The position numbers and the translations under genes are program-made. 64,000 nt of DNA from Siphonodentalium dalli (lineage: Eukaryota > Mollusca > Scaphopoda > Gadilida > Siphonodentaliidae), in the NCBI GenBank assembly GCA_032622095.1, contig CP136062.1:9947710-10011709 (forward strand). Reading direction: 5' to 3'. How positions within the stretch are numbered: position 1 is the first letter of the stretch; the number at the start of each line of letters is the position of its first letter. Below are positions 22,733 to 37,516 of this stretch, in pieces. The notes under the pieces were generated by a model. That model saw nothing but the letters and a program-made list of their open reading frames with translations, searched no databases and was not told the DNA's origin.

Positions 22733-24258
22733 AGGTCGTACCATTAGTCTGATCATCATGAAATTTGTAATGGCTGTTGAAATTGGAATGTAGATGGGAA
22801 CGAGTCATTTTGGGGTCATTCGGACAAAAAACATGGCCGCCAGCGGCCATCTTTGATTTTACTCTTTGTATGACTAAATCCTTTAGCACGGACTACAGGT
22901 CATACCTTGAGTCTGATCATCATGAAATTTTTCATGGCTGTTGAAATTGGAATGTAGATGGGAACGAGTCATTTTGGGATCATTCGGACGAAAAATATGG
23001 CCGCCAGCAGCCATCTTGTATTTTACGGCCATCTTTGATTTATAAATTAAATCCATTAGCACGGGCTACAGGTCGTACTGTTCGTCTGATCATCATGAAA
23101 TTTGTCTTGGATGTTATTTTGGGGTCATTCGGCCATAAAACATGGCCGCCAGCAGCCATCTTGTATTTTACTCTTTGTATGACTAAATCCTTTAGCACGG
23201 GCTACAGGTCGTACCTTTAGTATGATCATCATAAAATTTGTCATGGATGTTAACAATGACATATGGATTGGAACGAGTCATTTTGGGGTCATTCGGCCAA
23301 AAAACATGGCCACCAGCAGCCATCTTGGATTTTACTCTTTGTATGACTAAATCATTTAGCACGGGCTACAGGTCGTACTTTTAGTCTGATCATCATAAAA
23401 TGGATGTTAACAATGACATGTAGATGGGAACGAGTCATTTTGGGGTCATTCGGCCAAAAAACATGGCAGCCATCTTGGATTTTACTCTTTGTATGACTAA
23501 ATTCTTTAGCACGGGCTACAGGTCGTACCTTTAGTGTGATCATCATAAAATTTGTCAGGGATGTTAATATTGACATGTAGATGGGAACGAGTCATTTTGG
23601 GGTCATTCGGCCATAAAACATGGCCACCAGCAGCCATCTTGGATTTTACTCTTTGTATGTCAAAATCCTTTAGCACGGGCTACAGGTCGTACCTTTAGTC
23701 TGATCATCATGAAATTTTTCATGGCTGTTGAAATTGGAATGTAGATGAGAAAGAGTCATTTTGGGGTCATTCGGACAAAAAACATGGCCGCCAACAGCCA
23801 TCTTGGATTTTACTCTTTGTATGACTAAATCCTTTAAGCTACAGGTCGTACCTTTAGTTTGATAATCATAAAATTTGTCATGGATGTTAATAATGACATG
23901 TAGATGGGAAACGGGTCATTTTGGGGTCATTCGGCCATAAAACATGGCCACCAGCAGCCATCTTTGATTTTACTCTTTGTATGACTAAATCCTTTAGCAC
24001 AGGCTACAGGTCGTACCTTTAGTCTGATCATCATGAAATTTTTCATGGCTGTTGAAATTGGAATGTTGATGGGAAAGAGTCATTTTGGGGTCATTCGGAC
24101 AAAAAACATGGCCGCCAGCTGCCATCTTGGATTTTCTCTGTGTATGACTGAATCCTTTACTGCTCATTTTTTACACTCCTTTTTAATCTCTATTCATTGC
24201 CAATCACAAAAAAATACCTTCTTTACAAAGTTGAGCTACAGTGTCATTGACACTTTCA
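22733..24258 (+). mobile_element. Helentron-like element, copy 2 (left-truncated)
   Basis: About nine ~164-bp units, beginning in mid-unit at ACAGGTCGTACCATTAGTC and closing with the full right end (TTTACAAAGTTGAGCTACAG, hairpin, ACTTTCA). Confidence 0.85.
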
Positions 24259-24418
24259 TTTATTATTCACATACCACATTTTCATAAATTTGGCTATAAA
24301 CTTGGTACGAAATTGGTGTCACTAACTTTTTCTAAGAATTTTATCCATAATACTGCCATTATACTGTAGTACCGTACTTGTATTGTGACGACTACATCCC
24401 ATTGTCTGGAGGTACAGT

Positions 24419-25415
24419 CAGGGTTTCCGCTATACCGGCAGGAGGTCCCCTTGACGGCCCCGTTCCCCTCGCCAAGTTTTACCCTCCTGCCATACCCCAG
24501 GACACATACTGCATACATGTCTATAAAGGTATAAAGATGTTTAAAACTTCTGAATTTTGTTGGAATAGTAGTAAGGAATTTTAAAAAGTGAATCTATTTT
24601 ATATCTTGTGAGTGTACACACTCTAAACGCGTTGTTATACAGAAAATTGAAACAGGAATTAATAGCTTCTGACATCGCTTATAGAAGCTATGCCTTTGAT
24701 GCTGGTTAGAGTTACGTTGAAGTTAGTACCCGGTTATGTTATGCAAAAGAGCAGTATTTTAATCGTACCTGTCATGTGTTTTATACCTCAAAATATACTG
24801 TTCACTTTGTAATAGAGCGAGAGAGAAATGTGGGAGTGGGTGGTGTCCAAAACTGACTGGAAAAAAATTCCTGAAACGAAAAAAAGGGTGTCCAAAATTG
24901 CCTGGAAAAAAAGGCCGGAAACGGAAGAAATTGTGTGGGTGGGTCCCCTGAGGCCGGAAAAAATTAAAATGATCATACGTGCCTGGAATTTTTTTTCTGA
25001 ACCCCCCCCCCCCCCCCTGACTGATGACAAATAAATTGTTTGAATATCAAACTACAAGAACATTTTCAACTTAATGTTGGTGTGAAATTTACAACTAATG
25101 TTTTTTTGGCATATACCCATGGTTATATATAAACGGGGTATGAGCATCTGACCGCTGGTGTTCTGACTACTTCTTAAATTAATTTATAACTAATAAATTT
25201 ACTAGTTTTAAAGTTACAGGTACACTTATAAGGTTTGATAGCTTGGAACCTGGGCAGAAATAGAACAAAACAATCTGCCATTTCTACTCTCACACGATTC
25301 TATTGGCCGATATCACGAAAGTAGTTCAACCAGTGCTAAAACAGGCTACTTTTACCTGGATTTTTCCCCTTGATGGCTACCGGCCCCATTCCCCTAACCC
25401 CTAGCGGAAACCCTG
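24419..25415. mobile_element. Non-autonomous hAT-type element, 997 bp
   Basis: Inverted ends CAGGGTTTCCGCTA at both termini, flanked by the perfect direct repeat GTACAGT (24412-24418 and 25416-25422). CAGGG ends and a 7-8-bp duplication are hAT features. No transposase ORF remains. The interior contains a C-run at about 25003-25017 and repeated GTGTCCAAAA blocks. Confidence 0.78.
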
Positions 25416-25422
25416 GTACAGT

Positions 25423-26002
25423 ACACCTATAAACCTAGCATGCCTGGTTTTTGGAAACAGTACCTATACCCCTAACATATGTGGTGATAACATATACAGA
25501 TACACACCCACCATGTCTGTTGATAGTGTTCATATGTTCCATAAGTCCCAAACAAGGCATAAAGCAGGCATGAGATCCACTCTCAGGAAAATTGCAAAAT
25601 TCATGCCCATCAATCCACAACCCATCACACACCTGGGGCTTTTGAGACAGCTGTCACTTCATGGTCACTTTTCACAGGTATATATGTTAGAAACCATGTG
25701 TTTTGTACACTAATGATCATCAATATTTATGAGCATTAGTGGTTAAAAACAGTAAAAAAAAAAAAAAAAAGAATTTTTCCCAAAATATCAATAAAAAGTT
25801 TAGGGTCGGCGGGTTATTTTTAGGGTCAGTCGATGTGCGGAAACATAGCATCTCATTTCTTTGGCCTTATGATTGTTTATATTCATGATTGCATGCATTA
25901 TACATGTATTGACAGAATTATCATCATCCACGTGAAAGCACAGACAATTGTTTCCAAGATGTAAATAATATGTTTTATATAAAATAATAATTATTATTCC
26001 AG
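25423..26002. other. Rest of intron 1; nothing recognised
   Basis: AT-rich DNA with an A17 run near 25755. It leads into the exon-2 acceptor. Confidence 0.5.
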
Positions 26003-26089
26003 TTAGTATATTTCTGAAAGGCGAACAGATGGTTGACGTATTGAACAAGATGGATGTTAAATGTGCCGTTTTTGGAAACCATGACTTTG
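26003..26089 (+). CDS. Metallophosphatase exon 2 (GNHDF)
   Basis: Acceptor TTATTATTCCAG ends at 26002 and donor GTAATT begins at 26090. The exon is 87 nt and continues exon 1 as LLSIFLKGEQMVDVLNKM, reaching the diagnostic GNHDF at residues 82-86 with Asn83 and His84 as metal and catalytic residues. It ends after the first base of the Asp87 codon, which exon 3 completes. The match to both neighbours in phase and in protein context is exact. Confidence 0.93.
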
Positions 26090-27820
26090 GTAATTATATA
26101 AAACTATTCTACCCATTGTCTAAAAGGTCGTACCCGCCATTTTCACTGTCTGATACCCGTTTAGGTTCGGACATTCCAAGATGGCGGCGCCCACTAAAGC
26201 AGATAAACGGTAAGTGTATATATTGTCTCCAAGCAGCAATCAACGACATCTTTCGGTGATACACCTTGAAACAGTTATGTAGGAATTTGTATGCCCAACA
26301 CATACGTAACACGCCTTTCGCATGACAGGCATGTGAATTGTTGTATTTGGCGTGTCAAGTCGTCATAATTTTTAGAAATTTTATCGAGGCGGCGAAATGT
26401 TTGCTTTTTCGTATTTTTCTGGCCCTGGGCTCATGCATCCGCAAATTTATGTATTGTTGTGGGTAGATTAGGTCACCACACATCTTCAGAATGCAAAACT
26501 GGCGATATTTTTATTACCTAGCTCAGAAAAACGACCTTTGAAAATTTCAAAATGTTTCGGATTTGCAACATTCGCGATGATTTTGTTCAGGTTCAGACAG
26601 CTGGTTCAGACACAATTTTCGTTCAGGTTCGGACAAATTTGGTTCAGGTTCGGACGCATCAAAAACTTCGCATAACAATGACACTCCGAGGTACAGTCGC
26701 GTTCTTATTGCGTTTTTGTGCATTTGGTTATCTTCCATTTGTAAAAGAAACGATAAATGGGGAACACGAGGCAAGGTTTTAGCCCACTCGTGAATAATTG
26801 AATAATTTGGGCGGACTTTTTTATTTTATGCGTGTGAGATGTATGTGATCACGTGATTCCCCTCCACATCCACATACGATGCCACGAAGGTCGCCGCACG
26901 TAGATGAGCAGATAACTGTCCATAATATAAGTTACACGGCTTTTTGAGGGGGATACTGTGTGGTATGCCCCGGTAGAGGCTCGTATCCCCCGAGGCGATC
27001 CCCCCTCAACAAGCCGTGTAATGATGTATTTACCCCCAGTCTCTATTAACAATATATTCCCAGACATAAAACGCAGAAACGAGCCACGAACAGTAACTCT
27101 ATTTTGTTAGACTGCTTATACGATGAATGTGATTATATAGCTGTTCCCACAATATATACCATGTTTTGTATCAATAATTAGATGATATATTTGGGTATTC
27201 ACACCAAACATATTCTTTTCAATATAAGCCTTATGTGTTTTGCCTCATTTCTAAATGTTGAATCCAGTTACAAGTTAACCATTTGTCACACGACTATTAT
27301 GCAGGACTATTAATTAGAGCCTGAACATGTTGCGTTCTATTCAGCACTATGCAAACATAGAGAATACCTATGGTTTGCCGAATAATACCTGCAATATGCG
27401 AATATACCTGCAACGAGCGGCGATATTTCAGGAATATATTATTCGAGAAACCATATGTGTTCTCTTTATGTTATGCTTATGGTAAGAAATTCTGCAAAAC
27501 TACAAGTATTTGTTTATCAAAACAAGAATTTAGACGCTGAAGTAGCGAAAATTATGCAAACAATATCAGCTGTTCCGTTGGCAAATTAAGCATCTCTAAA
27601 TTTTGGTGGAACATTTCCTTCATGCGCTTAAGAGAATAGTGTCTACCCAATGGTTAAATATTACACACAGAAACCCAATTAACAAATAACTGAATATGTA
27701 ATAAAACGGGATCATTTATTTTTCTTTAGAACTTATCGCAGTAATAAACTATTTTCAGTCTTCCGCGGAATTTCGCGTAGTTCCATTGATAATACACGCG
27801 TCAATAATTGTGTACCCTTT
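26090..27820. other. Intron 2, 5' part; no gene recognised
   Basis: Unique-looking AT-rich DNA. Small items: repeated GTTCAGGTTC blocks at 26586-26660, and an inverted repeat TTACACGGCTTTTTGAGGGG / CCCCTCAACAAGCCGTGTAA at about 26932-27021 that may be a foldback remnant. Confidence 0.5.
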
Positions 27821-30800
27821 TTAGCTCAACTTTACTTTGTAAAGTTTGAGCTATTGCCATGGCTTGGTATCCGTCGTCCGTGTGTGCACGGGCTACAGGT
27901 CGTATCTTTAATCGGATCATTATAAAATTTGTCATAGCTCTTGACATTGACATGTAGATGGGAACGAGTCATTTTGGGGTCATTCGGACAAAAAACATGG
28001 CCGCCATCGGCCATCTTGGATTTCAAAATTCAATCCATTAGCACGGGCTACAGGCAGTACTGTTCGTCTGATCATCATGAAATTTGTCATGGATGTTAAT
28101 ATTGACATGTAGATGGGAACGAATAATTTTGGGGTCATTCGACCAAAAAACATGGCCGCCAGCAGCCATCTTGGATTTTACTCTTTGTATGACTAAATCC
28201 TTTAGCATGGGCTACAGATCGTACCTTTGATCGTATCATCATAACATTTGTCATGGTTGTTACCAATGACATGTAGATGGGAACGAGTAATTTTTGGGTC
28301 ATTCGGCCAAAAAACATGGCAGTCAGCAGCCATCTTGGATTTTACTCTATGTATGACTAAATCCTTTAGCACGGGCTACAGTTCGTACCTTTAGTCTGAT
28401 CATCATGAAATTTGTCATGGCTGTTGAAATTGGAATGTAGATGGGAACGAGTCATTTTTGGGTCAATCGGACAAAAAACATGGCCGCCAGCAGCCATCTT
28501 TGTTTTCAAAATTCAATCCATTAGCACGGGCCACAGGTCAAATTGTTCGTCTGATCATCATAAAATTCGTCATGGATGTTAATATTGACATGTAGATGGG
28601 AACGAGTAATTTTGGGTTCATTCGGCCCAAAAACATGGCCGCTAGCAGCCATCTTGGATTTTACTCTTTGTATGACTAAATCCTTTAGCACGGGCTACAG
28701 GTCGTACCTTTAGTCTGATCATCATAAAATTTGTCATGGATGTTAACAATGACATGTAGATAGGAACGAGTCATTTTTGGGTCATTCGGGCAAAAAACAT
28801 GGCCACCAGCAGCCATCTTGGATTTACTAATCCTTTAGCACGGGCTACAGGTCGTACCTTTAGTCTGATCATCATAAAATTTGAAATGGATGTTAACGAT
28901 GACATGTAGATGGGAACGAATTATTTTTGGGTCATTCGGCAAAAAACATGGCCGCCAGCAGCCATCTTGGATTTTACTCTTTATATGACTAAATCCCATT
29001 CCTTTAGCACGGGCTACAGGTCGTACCTTTAGTCTGATCATCATGAAATTTGTCATGGCTGTTGAAATTGGACTGTAGATGGGAACGAGTTATTTTGTGG
29101 TCATTCGGGCAAAAAACATGGCCGCCAGCAGCCATCTTGGATTTTACTCTTTGTATGACTAAATCCTTTAGCATGGGCTACAGGTCGTACCTTTAGTCTG
29201 ATCATCATGAAATTTTTCATGGCTGTTGAAATTGGAATGTAGATGGGAAAGAGTCATTTCGGGGTCATTCGGACAAAAAACATGGCCACCAGTGGCCATC
29301 TTTGTTTTAAAAATTCAATCCATTAGCACGGGCCACAGGTCAAATTGTTCGTCTGATCATCATGAAATTTGTCATGGATGTTAATATTGACATGTAGATG
29401 GGAACGAGTAATTTTGGGTTCATTTGGCCCAAAAACATGGCCGCCAGCAGCCATCTTGGATTTTACTCTTTGTATGACTAAATCCTTTAGCACGGGCTAC
29501 AGGTCGTACCTTTAGTCTGATCATCATAAAATTTGTCATGGATGTTAACAATGACATGTAGATGGGAACGAGTCATTTTTGGGTCATTCAGGAAAAAAAC
29601 ATGGCCGCCAGCAGCATATTGGGTTTTACTCTTTGTATGACTAAATCCTTTAGCAAGGGTTACAGGTCGTACCTTTAGTTTGATCATCATAAAATTTGTC
29701 ATGGATGTTAACAATGACATGTAGATGGGAAAGAGTTATTTTGTGGTCATTCGGGCAAAAAACATGGCCGCCAGCAGCCATCTTGGATTTTACTCTTTGT
29801 ATGACTAAATCCTTTAGCATGGGCTACAGGTCGTACCTTTAGTCTGATCATCATGAAATTTTTCATGGCTGTTGAAATTGGAATGTAGATGGGAAAGAGT
29901 CATTTCGGGGTCATTCGGACAAAAAACATGGCCACCAGTGGCCATCTTTGTTTTAAAAATTCAATCCATTAGCACGGGCCACAGGTCAAATTGTTCGTCT
30001 GATCATCATGAAATTTGTCATGGATGTTAATATTGACATGTAGATGGGAACGAGTAATTTTGGGTTCATTTGGCCCAAAAACATGGCCGCCAGCAGCCAT
30101 CTTGGATTTTACTCTTTGTATGACTAAATCCTTTAGCACGGGCTACAGGTCGTACCTTTAGTCTGATCATCATAAAATTTGTCATGGATGTTAACAATGA
30201 CATGTAGATGGGAACGAGTCATTTTTGGGTCATTCAGGAAAAAAACATGGCCGCCAGCAGCATATTGGGTTTTACTCTTTGTATGACTAAATCCTTTAGC
30301 ACGGGTTACAGGTCGTACCTTTAGTTTGATCATCATAAAATTTGTCATGGATGTTAACAATGACATGTAGATGGGAAAGAGTCATTTTGGGGTCATTAGG
30401 GCAAAAAACATGGCCGCCAGCAGCCATCTTGGATTTTACTCTTTGTATGACAAAATCCTTTAGTACGGGCTACAGGTCGTACCTTTATTCTGATCATCAT
30501 GAAATTTGTCATGGCTGTTGGAATTGGAATGTAGATGGGAACGAGTCATTTTGGGGTCATTCGGACAAAAAACATGGCCGCCAGTGGCCATCTTTGTTTT
30601 CAAAATTCAATCCATTAGCACGGGCCACAGGTCAAATTGTTCGTCTGATCATCATCAAATTCGTCATGGATGTTAATATTGACATGTAGATGGAAACGAG
30701 TAATTTTGGGTTCATTCGGCCCAAAAACATGGCCGCCAGCAGCCATCTTGGATTTTACTCTTTGTATGACTAAATCCTTTAGCACAGGCTACAGGTCGTA

Positions 30801-33245
30801 CCTTTAGTCTGATCATCATAAAATTTGTCATGGATGTTAACAATGACATGTAGATGGGAACAAGTCATTTTTTGGTCATTCGGGCAATAAACATGGCCAT
30901 CAGCAGCCATCTTGGGTTTTACTCTTTGTATGACTAAATCCTTTAGCACGGGCTACAGGTCGTACCTTTAGTCTGATCATCATAAAATTTGTCATGGATG
31001 TTGAAATTGGACTGTAGATGGGAACGAGTTATTTTGGGGTCATTCGGGCAAAAAACATGGCCGCCAGCAGCCATCTTGGATTTTACTCTTTGTATGACTA
31101 AATCCTATTCCTTTAGCACGGGCTACAGGTCGTACCTTTAGTCTGATCATCATGAAATTTGTCATGGCTGTTGAAATTGGACTGTAGATGGGAACGAGTT
31201 ATTTTGGGGTCATTCGGGCAAAAAACATGGCCGCCAGCAGCCATCTTGGATTTTACTCTTTGTATGACTAAATCCTATTCCTTTAGCACGGGCTACAGGT
31301 CGTACCTTTAGTCTGATCATCATGAAATTTGTCATGGCTGTTGAAATTGGAATGTAGATGGGAACGAGTCATTTTGGGGTCATTCGGACAAAAAACATGG
31401 CCGCCAGTGGCCATCTTTGTTTTCAAAATTCAATCCATTAGCACGGGCCACAGGTCAAATTGTTCGTCTGATCATCATCAAATTCGTCATGGATGTTAAT
31501 ATTGACATGTAGATGGAAACGAGTAATTTTGGGTTCATTCGGCCCAAAAACATGGCCGCCAGCAGCCATCTTGGATTTTACTCTTTGTATGACTAAATCC
31601 TTTAGCACAGGCTACAGGTCGTACCTTTAGTCTGATCATCATAAAATTTGTCATGGATGTTAACAATGACATGTAGATGGGAACAAGTCATTTTTTGGTC
31701 ATTCGGGCAATAAACATGGCCATCAGCAGCCATCTTGGGTTTTACTCTTTGTATGACTAAATCCTTTAGCACGGGCTACAGGTCGTACCTTTAGTCTGAT
31801 CATCATAAAATTTGTCATGGATGTTGAAATTGGACTGTAGATGGGAACGAGTTATTTTGGGGTCATTCGGGCAAAAAACATGGCCGCCAGCAGCCATCTT
31901 GGATTTTACTCTTTGTATGACTAAATCCTATTCCTTTAGCACGGGCTACAGGTCGTACCTTTAGTCTGATCATCATGAAATTTGTCATGGCTGTTGAAAT
32001 TGGACTGTAGATGGGAACGAGTTATTTTGGGGTCATTCGGGCAAAAAACATGGCCGCCAGCAGCCATCTTGGATTTTACTCTTTGTATGACTAAATCCTT
32101 TAGCATGGGCTACAGGTCGTACCTTTAGTCTGATCATCATGAAATTTTTCATGGCTGTTGAAATTGGAATGTAGATGGGAACGAGTCATTTTGGGGTCAT
32201 TCGGACAAAAAACATGGCCGCCAATGGCCATCTTTGTTTTAAAAATTCAATCCATTAGCACGGGCCACAGGTCAAATTGTTCGTCTGATCATCATGAAAT
32301 TCCTCATGGATGTTAATATTGACATATAGATGGGAACGAGTAATTTTGGGTTCATTCGGCCCAAAAACATGGCCGCCAGCAGCCATCTTGGATTTTACTC
32401 TTTGTATGACTAAATCCTTTAGCACGGGCTACAGGTCGTACCTTTAGTCTGTTCATCATAAAAATTGTCATGGATGTTAACAATGACATGTAGATGGGAA
32501 CGAGTCATTTTGGGGTCATTCGGCTGAAAAATATGGCCGTCAGCGGCCATCTTTGATTTCAAAATTCAATCAATTAGCACAGGCTACAGGTCGTACCTTT
32601 AGTCTGATCATCATAAAATTTGTCATGGATGTTAGCAATGATATGTAGTTGGGAACGAGTCATTTTGAGGTCATTCGGCCAAAAAACATGGCCGCCAGCA
32701 GCCATCTTGGATTTTACTCTTTGTATGACTAGATCCTTTAGCACAGGCTACAGGTCGTACTTTTAGTCTGATCATCATAAAATTTGTCAGGGATGTTAAT
32801 ATTGACATGTAGATGGGAACAAGTCATTTTGGGGTCATTCAGCCTTAAAACATGGCCATGCACCAACAGCCATCTTGGATTTTACTCTTTGTATGACTAA
32901 ATCCTTTAGCACGGGCTACAGGTCGTACCTTTAGTCTGATCATTATGAAATTTTTCATGGCTGTTGAAATTGGAATGTAGATGGGAAAGAGTCATTTTTG
33001 GGTCATTCGGACAAAAAGCATGGCCGCCAGCAGCCATCTTGAATTTTACTCTTTGTATGACTAAATCCTTTAGCACGGGCTACAGGTCATACCTTTAGTC
33101 TGATCATCATGAAATTTTTCATGGCTGTTGAAATTGGAATGTAGATGGGAAAGAGTCATTTTGGGGTCATTCAGACAAAAAACATGGCGCCAGCTGCCAT
33201 CTTGGATTTTACTCTGTGTATGACTATATCCTTTACTGCTCATTT
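27821..33245 (+). mobile_element. Helentron-like element, copy 3 (~33 units, right end missing)
   Basis: Full left end at 27821 (TTAGCTCAACTTTACTTTG). About 33 tandem ~164-bp units follow. The array stops at TGCTCATTT directly against the left end of copy 4. Internal segments of 646 bp (29487 region against 30133) and 823 bp (30601 against 31424) are nearly identical, showing recent block duplication. Confidence 0.85.
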
Positions 33246-36200
33246 TTAGCTCAACTTTACTTTGTAAAGTTTGAGCTATTGCCATGGCTTTGTCGTCCGT
33301 CGTCCGTGTGTGCGTGTGTGCGTGTGTACGTAACGCGTCAACAATAGAGGCTACAGGTCGTACCTTTGATCGGATCATTATGAAATTTGTCATAGCTGTT
33401 GACATCAACATTTGTACCGGAATGATTCATTTTGGGGTCATACGGAAAAAAAACATGGCCGCCAGCGGCCATCTTAGATTTCAAAGTTCAATCCATTAGC
33501 ACGGGCTACAGGCCTTACTGTTCGTCTGATCGTCATGAAATTTGTCATGGATGTTAATATTGACATGTAGATGGGAACGAGTAATTTTGGGGTCATTCGG
33601 CCAAAAAACATGGCCGCCAGCAGCCATCTTCGATTTTACTCTTTGCATGACTAAATCCTTTAGCACGGGCTACAGGTCGTACCTTTAGTCAGATCGTCAT
33701 AAAATTTGTCATGGATGTTAACAATGACATGTAGATGGGAACGAGTCATTTTTGGGTTATTCGGGCAAAAAACATGGCCGCCAGCAGCCATCTTGGATTT
33801 TACTCTTTGTATGACTAAATCCTTTAGCACGGGCTACAGGTCGTACCTTTAGTCTGATAATCATGAAATTTATCATGGCTGTTGAAATTGGAATGTAGAT
33901 GGGAACGAGTCATTTTGGGGTCATTCGGACAAAAAACATGGCCGCCAGTGGCCATCTTTGTTTTCAAAATTCAATCCATTAGCACGGGCCACAGGTCGCA
34001 CTGTTCGTCTGATCGTCATGAAATTTGTCATGGATGTTAATATTGACATGTAGATGGGAACGAGTAATTTTGGGGTCATTCGGCCCAAAAACATGTCCGC
34101 CAGCAGCCATCTTGGATTTTACTCTTTGTATGACTAAATTCTTTAGCACGGGCTACAGGTCGTACCTTTAGTCTGATCATCATCAAATTTGTCATGGATG
34201 TTAACAATGACATGTAGATTGGAACGAGTCATTTTGGGGTCAATCGGCCAAAAAACATGGCCGCCAGCAGCCGTCTTGGATTTTACTCTTTGCATGACTA
34301 AATCCTTTAGCACGGGCTACAGGTCCTACTTTTAGTCTGATCATCATAAAATTTGTCAAGAATGTTAATAATGACATGTAGATGGGAACGAGTCATTTTG
34401 GGGTCATTCGGCCAAAAAACATGGCCGTCAGCAGCCATCTTGGATTTTACTCTTTGTATGACTAAATCCTTTAGCACGGGCTACAGGTCGTACCTTTAGT
34501 CTGATCATTATAAAATTTGTCATGGCTGTTGATATTGGAATGTAGATGGGAACGAGTCATTTTGGGGTCATTCGGACAAAAAACATGGCCGCCAGCGGCC
34601 ATCTTGGATTTCAAAATTTAATCCATTAACACGGGCCACAGGTCGTACTGATTGTCTGATCATCATGAAATTTGTCATGGATGATAATATTTTCATGTAG
34701 ATGGGAACGAGTAATTTTGGGGTCAATCGGCCAAAAAACATGGTCGCCAGCAGCCATCTTGGATTTTACTCTTTGTATGACTAAATCCTTTAGCACGGGC
34801 TACAGGTTGTATCTTTAGTCTGATCATCATAATATTTTTCATAAATGTTAATAATGACATGTAGATGGGAACGAGTCATTTTGGGGTCATTCGGCCAAAA
34901 AAGATGGCCGCCAGCAGCCATCTTGGATTTTACTCTTTGTATGACTAAATCCTTTAGCACGGGCTACAGGTCGTACCTTTAGTGAGATCGTCATAAAATT
35001 TGTCATGGATGTTAACAATGACATGTAGATGGGAACGAGTCATTTTTGGGTTATTCGGGCAAAAAACATGGCCGCCAGCAGCCATCTTGGATTTTACTCT
35101 TTGTATGACTAAATCCTTTAGCACGGGCTACAGGTCGTACCTTTAGTCTGATAATCATGAAATTTATCATGGTTGTTGAAATTGGAATGTAGATGGGAAC
35201 GAGTCATTTTGGGGTCATTCGGACAAAAAACATGGCCGCCAGTGGCCATCTTTGTTTTCAAAATTCAATCCATTAGCACGGGCCACAGGTCGCACTGTTC
35301 GTCTGATCGTCATGAAATTTGTCATGGATGTTAATATTGACATGTAGATGGGAACGAGTAATTTTGGGGTCATTCGGCCGAAAAATATGGCCGCCAGCAG
35401 CCATCTTGGATTTTACTCTTTGTATGACTACATTCTTTAGCACGGGCTACAGGTGGTACCTTTAGTCTGATCATCATCAAATTTGTCATGGATGTTAACA
35501 ATGACATGTAGATTGGAACGAGTCATTTTGGGGTCAATCGGCCAAAAAACATGGCCGCCAGCAGCCGTCTTGGATTTTACTCTTTGCATGACTAAATCCT
35601 TTAGCACGGGCTACAGGTCCTACTTTTAGTCTGATCATCATAAAATTTGTCAAGAATGTTAATAATGACATGTAGATGGGAACGAGTCATTTTGGGGTCA
35701 TTCGGCCAAAAAACATGGCCGTCAGCAGCCATCTTGGATTTTACTCTTTGTATGACTAAATCCTTTAGCACGGGCTACAGGTCGTACCTTTAGTCTGATC
35801 ATTATAAAATTTGTCATGGCTGTTGATATTGGAATGTAGATGGGAACGAGTCATTTTGGGGTCATTCGGACAAAAAACATGGCCGCCAGCGGCCATCTTG
35901 GATTTCAAAATTTAATCCATTAGCACGGGCCACAGGTCGTACTGATTGTCTGATTATCATGAAATTTGTCATGGATGATAATATTTACATGTAGATGGGA
36001 ACGAGTAATTTTGGGGTCATTCGGCCAAAAAACATGGCCACCAGCAGCCATCTTAGATTTTACTCTTTGTATGACTAAATTCTTTATCACGGGCTGCAGG
36101 TCGTACCTTTAGTCTGATCATCATAAAATTTGTCATGGATGTTAACAATGACATGTAGATGGGAACGGGTAATTTTGGGGTCAATCGGCCAAAAAACATG

Positions 36201-37255
36201 GTCGCCAGCAGCCATCTTGGATTTTACTCTTTGTATGACTAAATCCTTTAGCATGGGCTACAGGTTGTATCTTTAGTCTGATCAGCATAAAATTTTTCAT
36301 GAATGTTAATAATGACATGTAGATGGGAACGAGTCATTTTGGGGTCATTTGGCCAAAAAAAGATGGCCGCCAGCAGTCATCTTGGATTTTACTCTTTGTA
36401 TGACTAAATCCTTTAGCACGGGCTACAGGTCATACCTTCAGTCTGATCATCATAAATTTTTCATGGCTGTTGAAATTGGAATGTAAATGGGAACGAGTCA
36501 TTTTGGGGTCATTCGGACAAAAAACATGGCCGCCAGCGGCCATCTTGGATTTCAAAATTTAATCCATTAGCACGGGCCACAGGTCGTACTATTCGTCTGA
36601 TCATCATGAAATTTGTCCTGGATGTTAATGTTGATATGTAGATGGGAACGAGTAATTTTGGGGTCATTTGGCGGAAAAAACGTGGCCGCCAGCAGCCATC
36701 TTGGATTTTACTCTTTGTATGACTAAATTCTTTAGCACGGGCTACAGGTCGTACCTTTAGTCTGATCATCATCAAATTTGTCATGGATGTTAACAATGAC
36801 ATGTAGATTGGAACAAGTGATTTTGGGGTCAATCGGCCAAAAAACATGGCCGCCAGCAGCCATCTTGGATTTTACTCTTTGTATGACTAAATTCTATAGC
36901 ATGGGCTACAGGTCGTACCTTTAGTCTGATCGTCATAAAATTTGTCATTGATGTTAACGATGACATGTAGATGGGAACGACTCATTTTGGGGTCATTCGG
37001 CCGAAAACATGGCCGCCAGCAGCCATCTTGGATTTTACTTTTCTCTTCATGTCTATAAACTAGTATTAGACATTCAACTTTCCACATTCCTAATCGCTCC
37101 ATTGACTGTAATATATTAAATTATTCCGTTTCCAAGTTGAGCTACAGTGTCATTGACACTTTCATTTACACTCCCTTTTAATGTCTCTATTCATTGCTCA
37201 TTACAAAAAATTACCTTCTTTACAAAGTTGAGCTACAGTGTCATTGACACTTTCA
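33246..37255 (+). mobile_element. Helentron-like element, copy 4 (~24 units, double right end)
   Basis: Left end at 33246. A ~1.29-kb block (eight units) is duplicated, for example 33721 against 35015. The right terminus AGTGTCATTGACACTTTCA occurs twice, ending at 37164 and 37255, about 91 bp apart. Confidence 0.85.
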
Positions 37256-37516
37256 TTTATGTTTTTCACAGGGGAGTCGAAAAAAAATTGCAGGCACCTA
37301 TGCTGATTTTTGACTTTCGACCCTTGTTGGGACCCACCCACCCCCTAAATAGGAACAAGTCATTTTGGGGTCATTCGGTCAAAAAAAACATGGCTGCCAG
37401 CAGCCAGTTTGGATTTCAAAATTCAATCTATTAGCATGGGCTACAGGCTATACTGTTTGTCTGATCATCATGAAATTTGTCATTTATGTTAATATTGACA
37501 TATAGATGTGTTTTAA

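Noticed and set aside
26175-26200. YY1 consensus-type site AAGATGGCGGC as a promoter or initiator
   Set aside because: It lies in intron 2, with no CpG island or exon evidence for a start there; a single motif is weak.
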